A stretch of 64,000 nucleotides of DNA from Acidobacteriota bacterium (lineage in GTDB: Bacteria; Acidobacteriota; Terriglobia; Acidiferrales; UBA7541), in assembly GCA_003223215.1 (NCBI GenBank), contig QHYH01000081.1:62001-126000 (forward strand). Reading direction: 5' to 3'. The translations under genes were made by a program, and so were the position numbers. Under the pieces are notes generated by a model. That model did not search any database. It was not told the origin of the DNA and saw only the letters and a list, made by a program, of their open reading frames with translations. Every line of letters begins with the position of its first letter. The first letter of the stretch is position 1. Positions 9,189 to 17,593 of this stretch are shown piece by piece.

Positions 9189-10873
9189 TGCGCGCCTCCC
9201 AGGATGGCCGCATCGCCCACCCCGTTGCCGGGTTTGACACCGGTGAAATCGAGCGACATACCGTGCACGCTGATCGTGCCTTTCAACGACGTGCCGTCAA
9301 AGGTGCCGGAGAACGTAACGTCGGTGGGGCCCTGGTCGAGCACCATGTTGATGCTGAAGTTGAACTTGTCGCCGCTCAAATAACCGCTGATAATGTTTGC
9401 CGTCCCGCGGGAACTCCCTAGCGAGCCCGAAATCGCGCCGTCTTTGTCCATCACAAGGTCGGCGGTGGATTCTTCGGCGCCTTCCGGGGTGGTGTAAGCG
9501 AGCTTCCATTTTCCAGTGATGTCGCCCTTGGGCGGTTCCTTGGGCTTCTCCGGTTCGTGTGTTTCAAACCGTTGTCCATCCACGAAAACCATCTTGATTT
9601 TGGTTTTTTCTTCGAAGAGATCGCCGTCGGTCACCACCAGATTCGCGATTTTGCCGTTTTCGATGGAGCCGAGGCGGTCAGCCACGCCAAAGATTTCGGC
9701 CGGGGAAAGCGTGAACGCCCGCAGGGCGGCCTCGGGCGCCAGGCCCGCGTCGATGGATTTCTTCGCCGCTTTGAGAATGTCCTTCGGAGCAGCGATGCCT
9801 CCGGAATAAAACGCAAATTTCACGCCCGCTTTGGCGAGGGCCGCCGGGGTGGAGGGCGCGCGGTCGCGGAACCGCAGCGCACGAAGCGACGGCCTGGCTT
9901 CCGGATCGCCGTCCTTTTCCGCCTCCGGCCATTTCAAATCCACGAGCACCGGAAGTTTCTTTGCCGCAATTTCCGGGGCGACTTCGTAGCCCATCTGGCC
10001 TCCGTAAATGCCGGCCTTCACCTCCCAGCGGTCGATCAACTGAAACGCCCGGCGGATCTCGACGGTGTTATTCGCGGGCAAAAGAACCAGCGCGTGGTCT
10101 TCGAGGGCTTCGGCGAGAGCAGCCTCGGTCCGGTCGTACCGCGGCCGCGCCATGCCCCGCGGATTTTTTTCGTAGATGGCTTGCGCCTTCACGCTCCAAT
10201 CCGTGTCCAGCCAAGCCTGATGAATGTAGGCCAGCACGCCGAGGAGAGAATCGGGAAAGCCCCCGCCAAATCCTCCCGTGGTCTGGAAGGAAAGGGGAAT
10301 GGCCGCGGGGGATTTCACGACGAGGTCTCCGGCGCGTTCACCGGCAAGGTCCAGAACCGCGGCCTGCCCGGGAAACATGCCGCCTTTGGGGGCGCACACA
10401 ACCGTCGTGAAGCCGCCGCTGCGCCAGGTTTCGATGCGCTTGTCGCTGAGGCTCACTTCGTCCGCGGCGGCGCGCCAAGGGCTCGAAGCCGGGCGATCCT
10501 CTGGACCGCGTGCCTGCTGCTGCGGACGACGGGGAGGGCCACTCTCTCCAGCCGAGGGAGGTGGCGTAGGAATGCCGACATCGGTGAAGGCGTCCACGAG
10601 CCCGGGATAGACGGTCAATCCCTGGCCTTCAATCACCCAAGCTTCCGGCGGGACGGCCGCGTCCCGAGCAACGGCGGTGATGATTCCGCGGGAAACCACG
10701 ATCGTCGCGCCTTCGATCGGCGGTCCGGATACGGTGACAACTTTCGCGCCGCGAATGGCGAAGTATTGCGGCTCACCGCCCTGCGCATGCACGCCCGGCG
10801 GATGGAGAAAAAGGAACCCAACGGCAGCGAAACCCAGCGTGAGCGCACACCGGTGGAGCAGTTCGAAGCGCAT
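9185..10873 (-). CDS. Exported amidohydrolase-family protein lacking HxH, with extra C-terminal beta domain
   Basis: First gene of the amidohydrolase operon, 562 residues. The start at 10873 follows GGGGGA and gives a signal peptide (FAAVGFLFLHPPGVHAQ). The amidohydrolase body is clear (FAIRGAKVVTVSGPPIEGATIVV; LSPAEIFGVADRLGSIENGKIANLVVTDGD), but the metal motif is replaced by YPGLVDAFTDVG. A proline-rich insertion near residues 110-130 follows. The last 110 residues (GDITGKWKLAYTTPEG through DFTGVKPG) form a separate beta-rich module that the other two paralogues lack; it resembles a small calycin-like or lipocalin-like barrel, which is inference. Translational coupling by ATGA to the intact enzyme suggests the products are made together. 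Confidence 0.85.
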   Translation of the reverse strand: MRFELLHRCALTLGFAAVGFLFLHPPGVHAQGGEPQYFAIRGAKVVTVSGPPIEGATIVVSRGIITAVARDAAVPPEAWVIEGQGLTVYPGLVDAFTDVGIPTPPPSAGESGPPRRPQQQARGPEDRPASSPWRAAADEVSLSDKRIETWRSGGFTTVVCAPKGGMFPGQAAVLDLAGERAGDLVVKSPAAIPLSFQTTGGFGGGFPDSLLGVLAYIHQAWLDTDWSVKAQAIYEKNPRGMARPRYDRTEAALAEALEDHALVLLPANNTVEIRRAFQLIDRWEVKAGIYGGQMGYEVAPEIAAKKLPVLVDLKWPEAEKDGDPEARPSLRALRFRDRAPSTPAALAKAGVKFAFYSGGIAAPKDILKAAKKSIDAGLAPEAALRAFTLSPAEIFGVADRLGSIENGKIANLVVTDGDLFEEKTKIKMVFVDGQRFETHEPEKPKEPPKGDITGKWKLAYTTPEGAEESTADLVMDKDGAISGSLGSSRGTANIISGYLSGDKFNFSINMVLDQGPTDVTFSGTFDGTSLKGTISVHGMSLDFTGVKPGNGVGDAAILGGAQ

Positions 10874-11125
10874 GCGAATCCCCCAGCTACAAGATTTTGA
10901 AGGAGAGACCGACCTCTCGAATAGACGCATGAGGCTATTGCGAAGTTTCCACAGAGTCAAGAATAAGCTGCCTGTTTTGTTTCCCGCCACCTCTTGCCTG
11001 AAACGGGATCAGCCAGAACCGGGCCGGAGGGAAAAAAGCGCCTGGCAAAGGAAGGAACATCGGGGAGCTAGAAGGCAGCCGTCAGTTCTCGTCAGCATGG
11101 CCATGAACTGCTCTAACTATACGGG

Positions 11126-12844
11126 CTAAGGCTTTTTCTTTTTGAAGAGGCCGGTGATGGCATCCACCGGATTCGGATTCGCGCTCGGGTTCGCTTGCGA
11201 CTTTGCGCCGGCGGCCGTGCCGCTTCCACCGACGCAGCCTAGCTTCGATTTGAACATGTCGGCGGCCAGCCCTTCCACGTCAGGGACAAATTTTGGATCG
11301 GCCGTGGTGCCCTTGACCTGGAACGGCACGGTCAAGCCGCTCATACAACCGCCGCCCGCAACCCTGCCCAGGATACCGGCCAGGCCGCCGCCGGCGTCTC
11401 CCCCGCCGCCGTTCGCCGCGGCCTGGGCGCCTGCGAGGGTCGCGACCATTTTGAAGTCCAGATTGTTTCTCGAGTCGGCTGTGCCCGCGCCGGTGAGGTT
11501 GCCGAGTTGTGGAAGAACGGCAATGAAATTGTCGGCTTTCAGCCCTTCGGGCGACATGCGCACGTGCGAAGTGAGTTTGTCGATTTGCAACTCGCTTCCC
11601 GTCTTGATCCCCGCAAGCGCGGTGACGGCGGACATTTTCGAGCCCAGATCAAATCCAGCCAGCCTGCCATTGAACAAGCCGACGTTGCCCGAAATGACGA
11701 GCTTGTTCGTCGGCCCCGTGATGTCCAGATCGGCATTGAGTGCGCCCGCCGCAAGCGAAGCGCCTTTGGGAAGGTTGACGCCAAGCGCGGGGAGAAACGC
11801 CTCCAAATCTTTCGCGGGCATATCCTGCACATCCATTTTGATTTTTACGACGGTCGCTTCCCCCGAGGCGTCATACGTGCCACGCAGGCGAGCCGCCGCG
11901 CTGCCAATCTTCAATAGCGATGGATTCAGCACCCCCGCGCTTTTGCGAAGGTTGTATTTGGTATTGAAGTTCACGTCGACGGGCACACCCGCAGGCGAGC
12001 CGCCGGCAACCAGGAGCGCCTTGGAAAGCTTCACGCTGCCCTTGGTTTCCGCTTCGCCGCCCCGCGAGGACACCGTGCCGTCCAGATCGACGACGCCGCC
12101 GAGACCGGCCGAAGAGTCCAGGAAACCCGTCAAGGCAAGATTCAGCGCGCTAATCGCAAGCTTGGCGTCAAGCGGCGTGAGCGAGGTGTCCTCCTGGTTC
12201 ACCGGACCGGCCGTGCCGGCGAGCTTGAATTTGCCGCCTTGCGGAAGGTCCGCGGTCACCGTGACGGGAAACTGCGAAACCATGGAAACGTCGGAAGCGG
12301 TGATATCGAGGTTGTCGTAGCTGCCGCGCTTCCGCGAGCCCGTTTCGCCTATGCTGATCCTCCCGTTGTTCAACTCCAGCTTGCTGATGGAGAGATCGGC
12401 CGCGGCATTCGATGTTTTTTCGGCAGGGGCCTGTTTGGCCTGTGCTTTTGCGGCTGCACCGCCGAGTGAAGAGAAATTCCACACGCCGGCGGCATTGTGC
12501 AGGAGCGTGACCTGCGGCGTATCGATGCTGACGCCCGTAATCTTTAACGTTTTTGAGAAAATCAGAGGCACCAGTTCCACACCGACCTTTAGGGATTTCG
12601 CGGTAAGAAAAGGCGAGGAGCTGAATTTGGGGTCATCTCCGATGGAAAGATTTTCCGCCGACAGCGAACCTCGGAGGAGGGCGAGGCTCAAATCTCCGAT
12701 TTGTACGTTGCGTCCCAGCGCCGCGGAAGCCTTTTCCTCGATGGTAGGACGGAACTGGTTCACCGGAATCAGAAACGGAAGGACCAGAATCAAAACAATG
12801 AAAACCGCAACGACGAAGAGCACAATGCGGAGCTTGCTCCCCAT
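11126..12844 (-). CDS. AsmA family protein
   Basis: A 572-residue protein with one N-terminal membrane anchor (LRIVLFVVAVFIVLILVLPFLIPV) followed by a long periplasmic part typical of AsmA: FRPTIEEKASAALGRNVQIGDLSL and the repeated beta-strand region that in this superfamily forms a lipid-carrying groove between inner and outer membranes. AGGAGG with five-base spacing selects the start at 12844 over an in-frame ATG eight codons upstream. The C-terminal end is low complexity (Gly/Ala then Asn/Pro) and finishes in LFKKKKP. Family members affect outer-membrane lipid balance; the exact role here is not visible. It stands alone, with about 250 bp before the amidohydrolase operon. Confidence 0.85.
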   Translation of the reverse strand: MGSKLRIVLFVVAVFIVLILVLPFLIPVNQFRPTIEEKASAALGRNVQIGDLSLALLRGSLSAENLSIGDDPKFSSSPFLTAKSLKVGVELVPLIFSKTLKITGVSIDTPQVTLLHNAAGVWNFSSLGGAAAKAQAKQAPAEKTSNAAADLSISKLELNNGRISIGETGSRKRGSYDNLDITASDVSMVSQFPVTVTADLPQGGKFKLAGTAGPVNQEDTSLTPLDAKLAISALNLALTGFLDSSAGLGGVVDLDGTVSSRGGEAETKGSVKLSKALLVAGGSPAGVPVDVNFNTKYNLRKSAGVLNPSLLKIGSAAARLRGTYDASGEATVVKIKMDVQDMPAKDLEAFLPALGVNLPKGASLAAGALNADLDITGPTNKLVISGNVGLFNGRLAGFDLGSKMSAVTALAGIKTGSELQIDKLTSHVRMSPEGLKADNFIAVLPQLGNLTGAGTADSRNNLDFKMVATLAGAQAAANGGGGDAGGGLAGILGRVAGGGCMSGLTVPFQVKGTTADPKFVPDVEGLAADMFKSKLGCVGGSGTAAGAKSQANPSANPNPVDAITGLFKKKKP

Positions 12845-12934
12845 ACGGACCTCCTGTGCGAAAGGCATGCCAATAGCTTGGATGCGAAAAATCGCATCAT
12901 AGCATGAAGCAATGCCGTGCCTGCCCCCTCAGAA

Positions 12935-13498
12935 ATGCGCTATCCTAAAACGGTGAACACTCTGGCTTGTCTCATTGCCCGCCCGCTGTCGGAAGCGCGT
13001 GCCCGCGGAAAGAGAACTGCGCCGCTCGGTGGCCGGCGCGGGAGGCGCAACCGCTCCCAAAGAGGCATGACCCTTCTCGAGCTCATCGTCGCCTCGTTCG
13101 TCCTTCTCATCCTAGCGTCTGCCGCGCTGCCCGTCGTTCGCGTGACGATTGTGAGGTCCAAGGAAGCGCAGCTTCACAAAGCGCTGCGCGAAATCCGCAA
13201 CGCCATCGATCGGTACAAGGACTACGGGGACCTACACCTGATCCGCGTCGAAGTAGGAAACGAAGGATATCCGCCGGATCTCGATACGCTCGTCAAACCC
13301 GTCCAGATTGGCGCCAACCGCAAGGTTCGCTTCTTGCGGCGCATCCCGGTGGACCCGATGACCGGGCGAGCGGACTGGAATCTGCAGTCCATCCAGGACG
13401 ATGCCGATTCCACTTCCTGGGGTGGCAGTAACGTTTTCGACGTGCACTCCAAGTCCCAGGGAACGGCCCTCGACGGCACCCACTATGCGGAGTGGTAG
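12935..13498 (+). CDS. Type II secretion / type IV pilin-like pseudopilin (GspG-like)
   Basis: A prepilin-type N-terminal motif is present: RGMTLLELIVASFVLLILASAALPV, with Gly before the cleavage point, Glu at mature position 5 and a 20-residue hydrophobic helix. The mature part (QLHKALREIRNAIDRYKDYGDL; YPPDLDTLVKP; RIPVDPMTGRADW) matches major pseudopilins of the GspG class, including the calcium-binding-loop region near VDPMTG. The leader is unusually long (about 44 residues from the ATG at 12935); a GTG at 12953 is an alternative and no strong ribosome site marks either. No other secretion-system gene is nearby, so it is an isolated pseudopilin that may work with a system elsewhere. Confidence 0.8.
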   Translation: MRYPKTVNTLACLIARPLSEARARGKRTAPLGGRRGRRNRSQRGMTLLELIVASFVLLILASAALPVVRVTIVRSKEAQLHKALREIRNAIDRYKDYGDLHLIRVEVGNEGYPPDLDTLVKPVQIGANRKVRFLRRIPVDPMTGRADWNLQSIQDDADSTSWGGSNVFDVHSKSQGTALDGTHYAEW

Positions 13499-13526
13499 AA
13501 TTTCCATCGCTACGATCTGAAGTTAG

Positions 13527-13565
13527 GGGGCCGCAGCTCAACTGGATAGAGCAAGAGTTTCCTGA
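13527..13565 (+). pseudogene. 5' half of an interrupted tRNA-Arg(CCU)-like gene
   Basis: Positions 13527-13533 (GGGGCCG) read as an acceptor strand, 13536-13539/13549-13552 (GCTC/GAGC) as a D stem around loop AACTGGATA, 13554-13558 (AGAGT) as the 5' anticodon stem, and 13559-13565 (TTCCTGA) as an anticodon loop with CCT. Tertiary pairing stops abruptly at 13566. The missing 3' half is at 14999-15036, where ACTCT completes the anticodon stem exactly. See the matching 3' half and the finding. Confidence 0.7.
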
Positions 13566-13570
13566 CACCA

Positions 13571-13860
13571 TCATTGCTGAAAGTCGGGACTCGCCCTCGA
13601 CATTTTCAGCTTCCAGGTTCCGCCGTCCTTCACGAACACCTCCGTCACGTCGGTCTGAAGCCTGCTCCAATGCAGATGCTGATCTGGCTTTGCCGTCTGA
13701 TCTTCAAAGTAAATGGCGACAGCCGACCAACAATCTCATTGTCATTACTCCTGTGGTGTGGAGAGTCCGGGCCGCAAAGTCGTCCCCGAGAACACCCGCG
13801 CTCCATGGTCCTTGCATCAATTTTTCGCAGATTGCGCATCAGACAAGTGATTTCTAGAAC
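13571..13860 (-). pseudogene. Remnant of an NTF2-like (SnoaL/DUF4440-type) protein
   Basis: Read on the minus strand, 13735 down to the TGA at 13571-13573 encodes a clear NTF2-like C-terminus: VAIYFEDQTAKPD, then LQTDVTEVFVKDGGTWK and LKMSRASPDFQQ. An in-frame TGA at 13736-13738 interrupts it, and the upstream part (FAARTLHTTGVMTM) continues in a different frame, so the gene is frameshifted and has no start. These small cone-shaped proteins serve as enzymes or polyketide/steroid-binding proteins in intact form. It begins only five bases inside the insertion that splits the tRNA gene. Confidence 0.5.
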
Positions 13861-14178
13861 CAGATCGACACCCAGGGGGTCGCTGGCGACGGCGTATTGG
13901 TCCGTTTTTCCTCGGTTGCGTTGCCAATAGACCCGCCCCCTAGGGTTGTACCTGGAATGACATTGCCCGCCACAAGAGAGCGCGAATCGTCAGGCACGGA
14001 TGGAAACCGGGGTAGTGGGGCGACCCGCCCCTGCCTTACTCGCTGGACGTTCTGCAAAGATCGCTTCCTGAGCACGGGACATGGGGTGGCTCTTTTACGG
14101 TTCAGCAAGGACAACTTGTGCGACTCGGTTGAACCTAGAAACTTCTGGCTGCCCGCAGAGGCCAGTCGGCTCTCATTT

Positions 14179-14547
14179 ATGAGACTCTGCTACAAGCTGG
14201 GCATCGCCACCGTCGTCCTTCTTCTTCCCTGTATTTCGGCATACCCGGCTGAACTCGCAATCCCTCGAAATGGCAGCCTGATGCGTGCCGAGACACCAAG
14301 CTGTGCGGTGGTCTGCGGCATGAGTTGGATCAGGCCCTGGGCACCGTTCAACGGCGCTGCCATTCCGATGCCTTACGATGGAGGATTGTTCGACTGCGAT
14401 TCAGGGCCTACCCCGCACCCATCCGACGCGACCCGGCAAGCCGCCGTTCGAGGCTCGACAGAGTCGCGCGTTGTGTCTGCCCGCGCTCCTTCAACACCCC
14501 GCGTGGAAACCACGGCACGCCGCGCGAGGCTCGATGACCTTAACTGA
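14179..14547 (+). CDS. Possible small secreted protein, unidentified
   Basis: An open frame of 122 residues from ATG 14179 begins with a convincing signal-peptide-like segment (RLCYKLGIATVVLLLPCISAYPAE). The rest has three cysteines and no recognised motif; its last third is Arg/Ala/Thr-rich and looks like translated GC-rich non-coding DNA. No Shine-Dalgarno site is visible. It lies inside the 1.43-kb insert in the split tRNA gene. Treat as doubtful. Confidence 0.25.
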   Translation: MRLCYKLGIATVVLLLPCISAYPAELAIPRNGSLMRAETPSCAVVCGMSWIRPWAPFNGAAIPMPYDGGLFDCDSGPTPHPSDATRQAAVRGSTESRVVSARAPSTPRVETTARRARLDDLN

Positions 14548-14577
14548 GCCTCCCGGTAGGCGCCGCGGCTGGATACC

Positions 14578-14715
14578 ATGGCGGCAGTCGTTTTGGTTCT
14601 TCGGTTCTTCCTGCTGGCGTCCTTCCGGTACCTGTCAATGATGCCGTTCTCCATCGCTTGTACGTTGTTCTATGCGTCGTTCGGGCTCCTGATCTCGCGG
14701 ACGGCCATAAAATAA
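14578..14715 (+). CDS. Possible 45-residue hydrophobic small protein
   Basis: ATG 14578 to TAA 14713-14715 encodes 45 residues with two hydrophobic stretches (VVLVLRFFLLASF and FSIACTLFYASFGLLI). The ribosome site is weak, and no homologue is recognised. It sits between the doubtful secreted ORF and the intact tRNA-Arg. It could be chance. Confidence 0.18.
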   Translation: MAAVVLVLRFFLLASFRYLSMMPFSIACTLFYASFGLLISRTAIK

Positions 14716-14764
14716 CGAAACAGGCAACCAGCTTTCTCGGAACGCTTCGGCTGCGGGCGGAAAC

Positions 14765-14841
14765 TGGTGGGGCTGGCGAGATTCGAACTCGCGACCTACG
14801 GTTTAGGAAACCGACGCTCTATCCATCTGAGCTACAGCCCC
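14765..14841 (-). tRNA. tRNA-Arg, anticodon CCU, CCA encoded
   Basis: On the minus strand the 77-nt sequence folds as a full cloverleaf: acceptor GGGGCTG with CAGCCCC, D stem GCTC/GAGC, anticodon loop TTCCTAA with anticodon CCT, T loop TTCGAAT in a GCGAG/CTCGC stem, discriminator A and genomic CCA at 14765-14767. The outermost anticodon-stem pair is T-T; the others pair. It reads AGG codons. It lies within the insert that splits another tRNA-Arg(CCU)-like gene, on the opposite strand. Confidence 0.93.
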
Positions 14842-14960
14842 TCGATGCGAATTTTAGCACAACGTCCGCGTTGAAATTTGAAACCCGATGTACCCAAAAT
14901 CGGTAGCCAACATGGACCAAGAATCGCCCTCGAGCGCCCTGGTGTACCCCGCTAATCGTT

Positions 14961-14988
14961 GAAAAAGCACCATCCCTTGGTGTTTTTC
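14961..14988. terminator. Symmetrical hairpin with A- and T-runs, possible bidirectional terminator
   Basis: GAAAAA-G-CACCA at 14961-14972 pairs with TGGTG-TTTTTC at 14977-14988 around a TCCCT-type loop, leaving one bulged G. The A and T runs make it terminator-like in either direction. It ends four bases before the 3' tRNA half and lies upstream of the tRNA-Arg on the minus strand. Confidence 0.5.
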
Positions 14989-14992
14989 CAAT

Positions 14993-15036
14993 TTCCTGGA
15001 CTCTAGGTTGGCGGTTCAAGTCCGCCGGTCCCGCCA
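14993..15036 (+). pseudogene. 3' half of an interrupted tRNA-Arg(CCU)-like gene
   Basis: The loop sequence TTCCTGG (14993-14999) is followed by ACTCT (15000-15004), variable AGGTT, T arm GGCGG-TTCAAGT-CCGCC (15010-15026), acceptor GGTCCC, G and CCA (15034-15036). ACTCT is the exact complement of AGAGT in the 5' half at 13554-13558, and GGTCCC pairs with GGGGCC (one G-U). Joining 13527-13564 to 14999-15036 gives 76 nt, one base short of a regular cloverleaf at the acceptor/T-stem junction. Confidence 0.7.
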
Positions 15037-15260
15037 TTCCATTGTGACAGTCCCGGTGCCGGCCTTGATGCATCCAGTGGGCGACTTTGCCCAGTTTCGT
15101 CTAGGCCCGATTTCCGAATCAACAAGGTTTTTGCACAGGCGGATGCGGATACCGGCGCGTTCGGCCGGGCGTGCTAAGGATGCCCGGAAAGCTCGTCTTG
15201 CGGTGCCGGTTTGGGAGCTTCATCGGGGGCACGGTGTCGCGCTCGTGCTAACATAACGAA

Positions 15261-16058
15261 ATGCACTACGGCTCCCGGGCCCTCGGACTCGGCTCGATTC
15301 TGCTTCTTGCCGCGCAAGCGGTAGCTGCGCAGCAACAACCGAAAGATCTTCCGGAAGCGCCCGCCGCCAAGCAGGAGGCTGATCACAAACACGATAGCAG
15401 CCTTCAAGCGACCTTCGAGGTTTTGGGCCGGCGCTCGGTTTTCTTTCCCGACCTCGCCGCCAGTCCCGGCCCGCTTTCGAGCAAACAGAAACTGGAACTC
15501 TTTGCGGGGAAGAGCCTTGCCCCTTCGCGTTTCCTTTCCTCCGCTCTTAGTTCCGGCGTCAGCCAGGCACGCAATTCCCTTCCCGATTATGGCCAGGGAA
15601 TGGCCGGATACGGAAAGCGTTTTGGATCGTCGATGGCTTCCGGCGCCTCGACGGAATTCTTCACTACCTTTTTGTTCGCGTCCTTATTCCGCCGCGATCC
15701 GCGCTACTTTGTCAGCTTGCGCGGCGGCCCTTGGCACCGCATCGGCTATGGCGTCAGCCGCTTGGTGGTTGCGCGCACCGATCGGGGGCGGGAAGGTCTC
15801 AATTGGCCGGGAATCCTTGGGCCTCTATTTGCCGAAGGCCTGGCAAACAGCTATCTCCCCGCGCCCCAGCAGACCGCGGGGGATACGTTTAGTCGTTACG
15901 GGGTGCGGCTTGGTTTCACCGCTTGCGGCAATATCGTCAAGGAGTATTGGCCGACGATCTTCCGCAGCTTGCGCATTGCGAAGATTGCTCCGGGCCTCGG
16001 CCCCGATTCCCCTCCCGCTGGGCCTTGGCCACCGGCGACACCGCGTCTGCTGCCCTGA
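15261..16058 (+). CDS. Secreted protein of the acidobacterial DPRYF type, function unknown
   Basis: A 265-residue protein with a signal peptide (LGLGSILLLAAQAVAAQ). The mature part has a conserved-looking core: YGKRFGSSMASGASTEFFTTFLFASLFRRDPRYF, then WHRIGYGVSRLVVARTDRGR, then SRYGVRLGFTACGNIVKEYWPTI. I recall this arrangement from many acidobacterial secreted or outer-membrane-associated hypothetical proteins; no biochemical role is known to me. The C-terminal 20 residues are Pro-rich. The gene is single and converges on the oxidoreductase with 164 bp between. Confidence 0.7.
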   Translation: MHYGSRALGLGSILLLAAQAVAAQQQPKDLPEAPAAKQEADHKHDSSLQATFEVLGRRSVFFPDLAASPGPLSSKQKLELFAGKSLAPSRFLSSALSSGVSQARNSLPDYGQGMAGYGKRFGSSMASGASTEFFTTFLFASLFRRDPRYFVSLRGGPWHRIGYGVSRLVVARTDRGREGLNWPGILGPLFAEGLANSYLPAPQQTAGDTFSRYGVRLGFTACGNIVKEYWPTIFRSLRIAKIAPGLGPDSPPAGPWPPATPRLLP

Positions 16059-16222
16059 CCTGGCAGTTCGAGGAGCGATACCGGCATGATTTGCTCGACG
16101 CGTTCGAAGCTGGTAACTAACCGCCGGATTCTAGCCAACCTGAAGGGTCGTGTGCGGGAAGATCCTCTCCGGCGGCTACGGCGAACATCCTTTTCGACAA
16201 GGTCTAGAACGGCGACGGCCCA

Positions 16223-17593
16223 CTAGTGTACCGGCTTGACGTCCTCCATCAGCGAGAAAAATCCTTCTGCAAGCGTCGGGTGAATGTATACCGCCCCCTT
16301 CAGAAGCGTGTACGGCTGATTCGCCAGCATGACCGCGCCGAGAATTTGCACCAGTTCCCCGCCTTCCGACGCCAGGATCGAAGCTCCCAGAATACGGTCG
16401 TTGGACGCATCCACGACAATTTTCATCAGACCCGCGGTTTCTCCGCGCTCGATGGCCCGGGCGACCCCGCTCATCGGATATCTTCCGATCTTGAGCCGGT
16501 GACCCCTGACGCGCGCTTCTTTTTCGGTCATACCCACGCCGCCGAGCTGCGGATCGGTGAACACGCAATAAGGCACGATCCGGTTTTCGGTGCTGAGGTT
16601 TTTTCCTTCGACGAGGTTGCCATACACGATTTGGAAATCGTTGTAAGAGATATGCGTGAAGGCTGGACCGCCTTTGCAGTCGCCGAGCGCCCAGACGCCG
16701 GGCAGGTTCGTTTCCAGGCGAGCGTTCACTTTGACCGATCCATCCTTATTTGTGGCAATACCGGCCTTTGCGAGACCCAAGTCATCCGTATTGGGAACGC
16801 GGCCGGTGGCAACCAGCAGATGCGAGCCACGGATATCCCGCCCGCCGGATCGAAGTTTGCAAGATAGAGTGACGCCATCCTGTTTCCCGCGCACCGCTTC
16901 CGTGACAGCATTCAAGACCAACTCCACACCTTCGCCTTCCAATGCTTTCTGGAGTTCGGCGGCAATTTCCGGATCTTCGCGCGGCACGATCTGCGGCCCG
17001 TTGTGAACGATGGTTACGCGGCTTCCGTAACGCCGGAACATTTGCCCGAATTCGAGGCCGATGTAGCCGCCGCCAAGAACGAGCAGGTGTTGGGGAACCG
17101 AGGCAAGCTCGAGGATGGATTCGTTGGTGAGAAACGGCACTTCGCGCAGTCCTGGAATCGCCGGAATGTGCGGGCGGCCGCCGGTGTTAAGGAAAATCTT
17201 TTCGCTTTCGATGATTTCTTCCCCGACCTGAACTTGATGGGGTGCAACAAACCGCGCTCGACTTCGATAAAGGCGAAGATTCTTGCGCTCATCTACGCGC
17301 CGCTGCTGGCCGCCGCGAAAGCTCAGCACGACCTCATCTCTTTGCGCCACGATTTTGGCCAAGTCCACGGCGACTTCCGAGACCTTCACTCCCCAGCGCG
17401 CTGCGTTTCGTGCGTAATGCGCAACCTGCGCGCGGTGCACCATGGTCTTCGTCGGGGTGCATCCCACGTTGATGCACGTTCCTCCAAGATGCTTTTCCTC
17501 AACCAGGGCGACCGACCATCCCAGGTCCGCAAGGCGAAAGCAGAGGGGGTTGCCGGCCTGGCCGGAGCCGATAACGATGGCGTCATATTTCAT
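16223..17593 (-). CDS. Pyridine nucleotide-disulfide oxidoreductase, mercuric-reductase-like
   Basis: A 456-residue class I flavoprotein disulfide reductase. GGAGG five bases upstream fixes the start at 17593. The FAD site is AIVIGSGQAGN, the redox-active disulfide is GGTCINVGCTPTK, the NAD(P) site is LLVLGGGYIGLEFG, and the second FAD motif is VWALGDCKGGPAFTH. The dimer interface carries YIHPTLAEG, giving the His-Pro base. The N-terminal heavy-metal domain and the C-terminal vicinal cysteines of true MerA are absent: it ends in MEDVKPVH. It is therefore better described as a MerA-like or dihydrolipoamide-dehydrogenase-like reductase of unknown substrate. It follows the malic enzyme gene by 105 bp on the same strand, possibly in one transcript. 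Confidence 0.88.
   Translation of the reverse strand: MKYDAIVIGSGQAGNPLCFRLADLGWSVALVEEKHLGGTCINVGCTPTKTMVHRAQVAHYARNAARWGVKVSEVAVDLAKIVAQRDEVVLSFRGGQQRRVDERKNLRLYRSRARFVAPHQVQVGEEIIESEKIFLNTGGRPHIPAIPGLREVPFLTNESILELASVPQHLLVLGGGYIGLEFGQMFRRYGSRVTIVHNGPQIVPREDPEIAAELQKALEGEGVELVLNAVTEAVRGKQDGVTLSCKLRSGGRDIRGSHLLVATGRVPNTDDLGLAKAGIATNKDGSVKVNARLETNLPGVWALGDCKGGPAFTHISYNDFQIVYGNLVEGKNLSTENRIVPYCVFTDPQLGGVGMTEKEARVRGHRLKIGRYPMSGVARAIERGETAGLMKIVVDASNDRILGASILASEGGELVQILGAVMLANQPYTLLKGAVYIHPTLAEGFFSLMEDVKPVH

Noticed and set aside
9557..10900. 447-residue plus-strand ORF over the amidohydrolase genes
   Set aside because: Mirror frame of a strong minus-strand coding region, Arg/Gly-rich, with no motif.
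12935..13498. Start of a type II secretion operon
   Set aside because: Only one pseudopilin is present; no GspD, GspE, GspF or prepilin peptidase gene lies within the window.
13565..14998. Group I intron in tRNA-Arg(CCU), as known in some bacteria
   Set aside because: No internal guide matching the 5' exon and no recognisable conserved core was found by eye, and the interval is long, holds a complete tRNA and lacks a homing nuclease. The 7-bp repeat at both ends fits insertion better.
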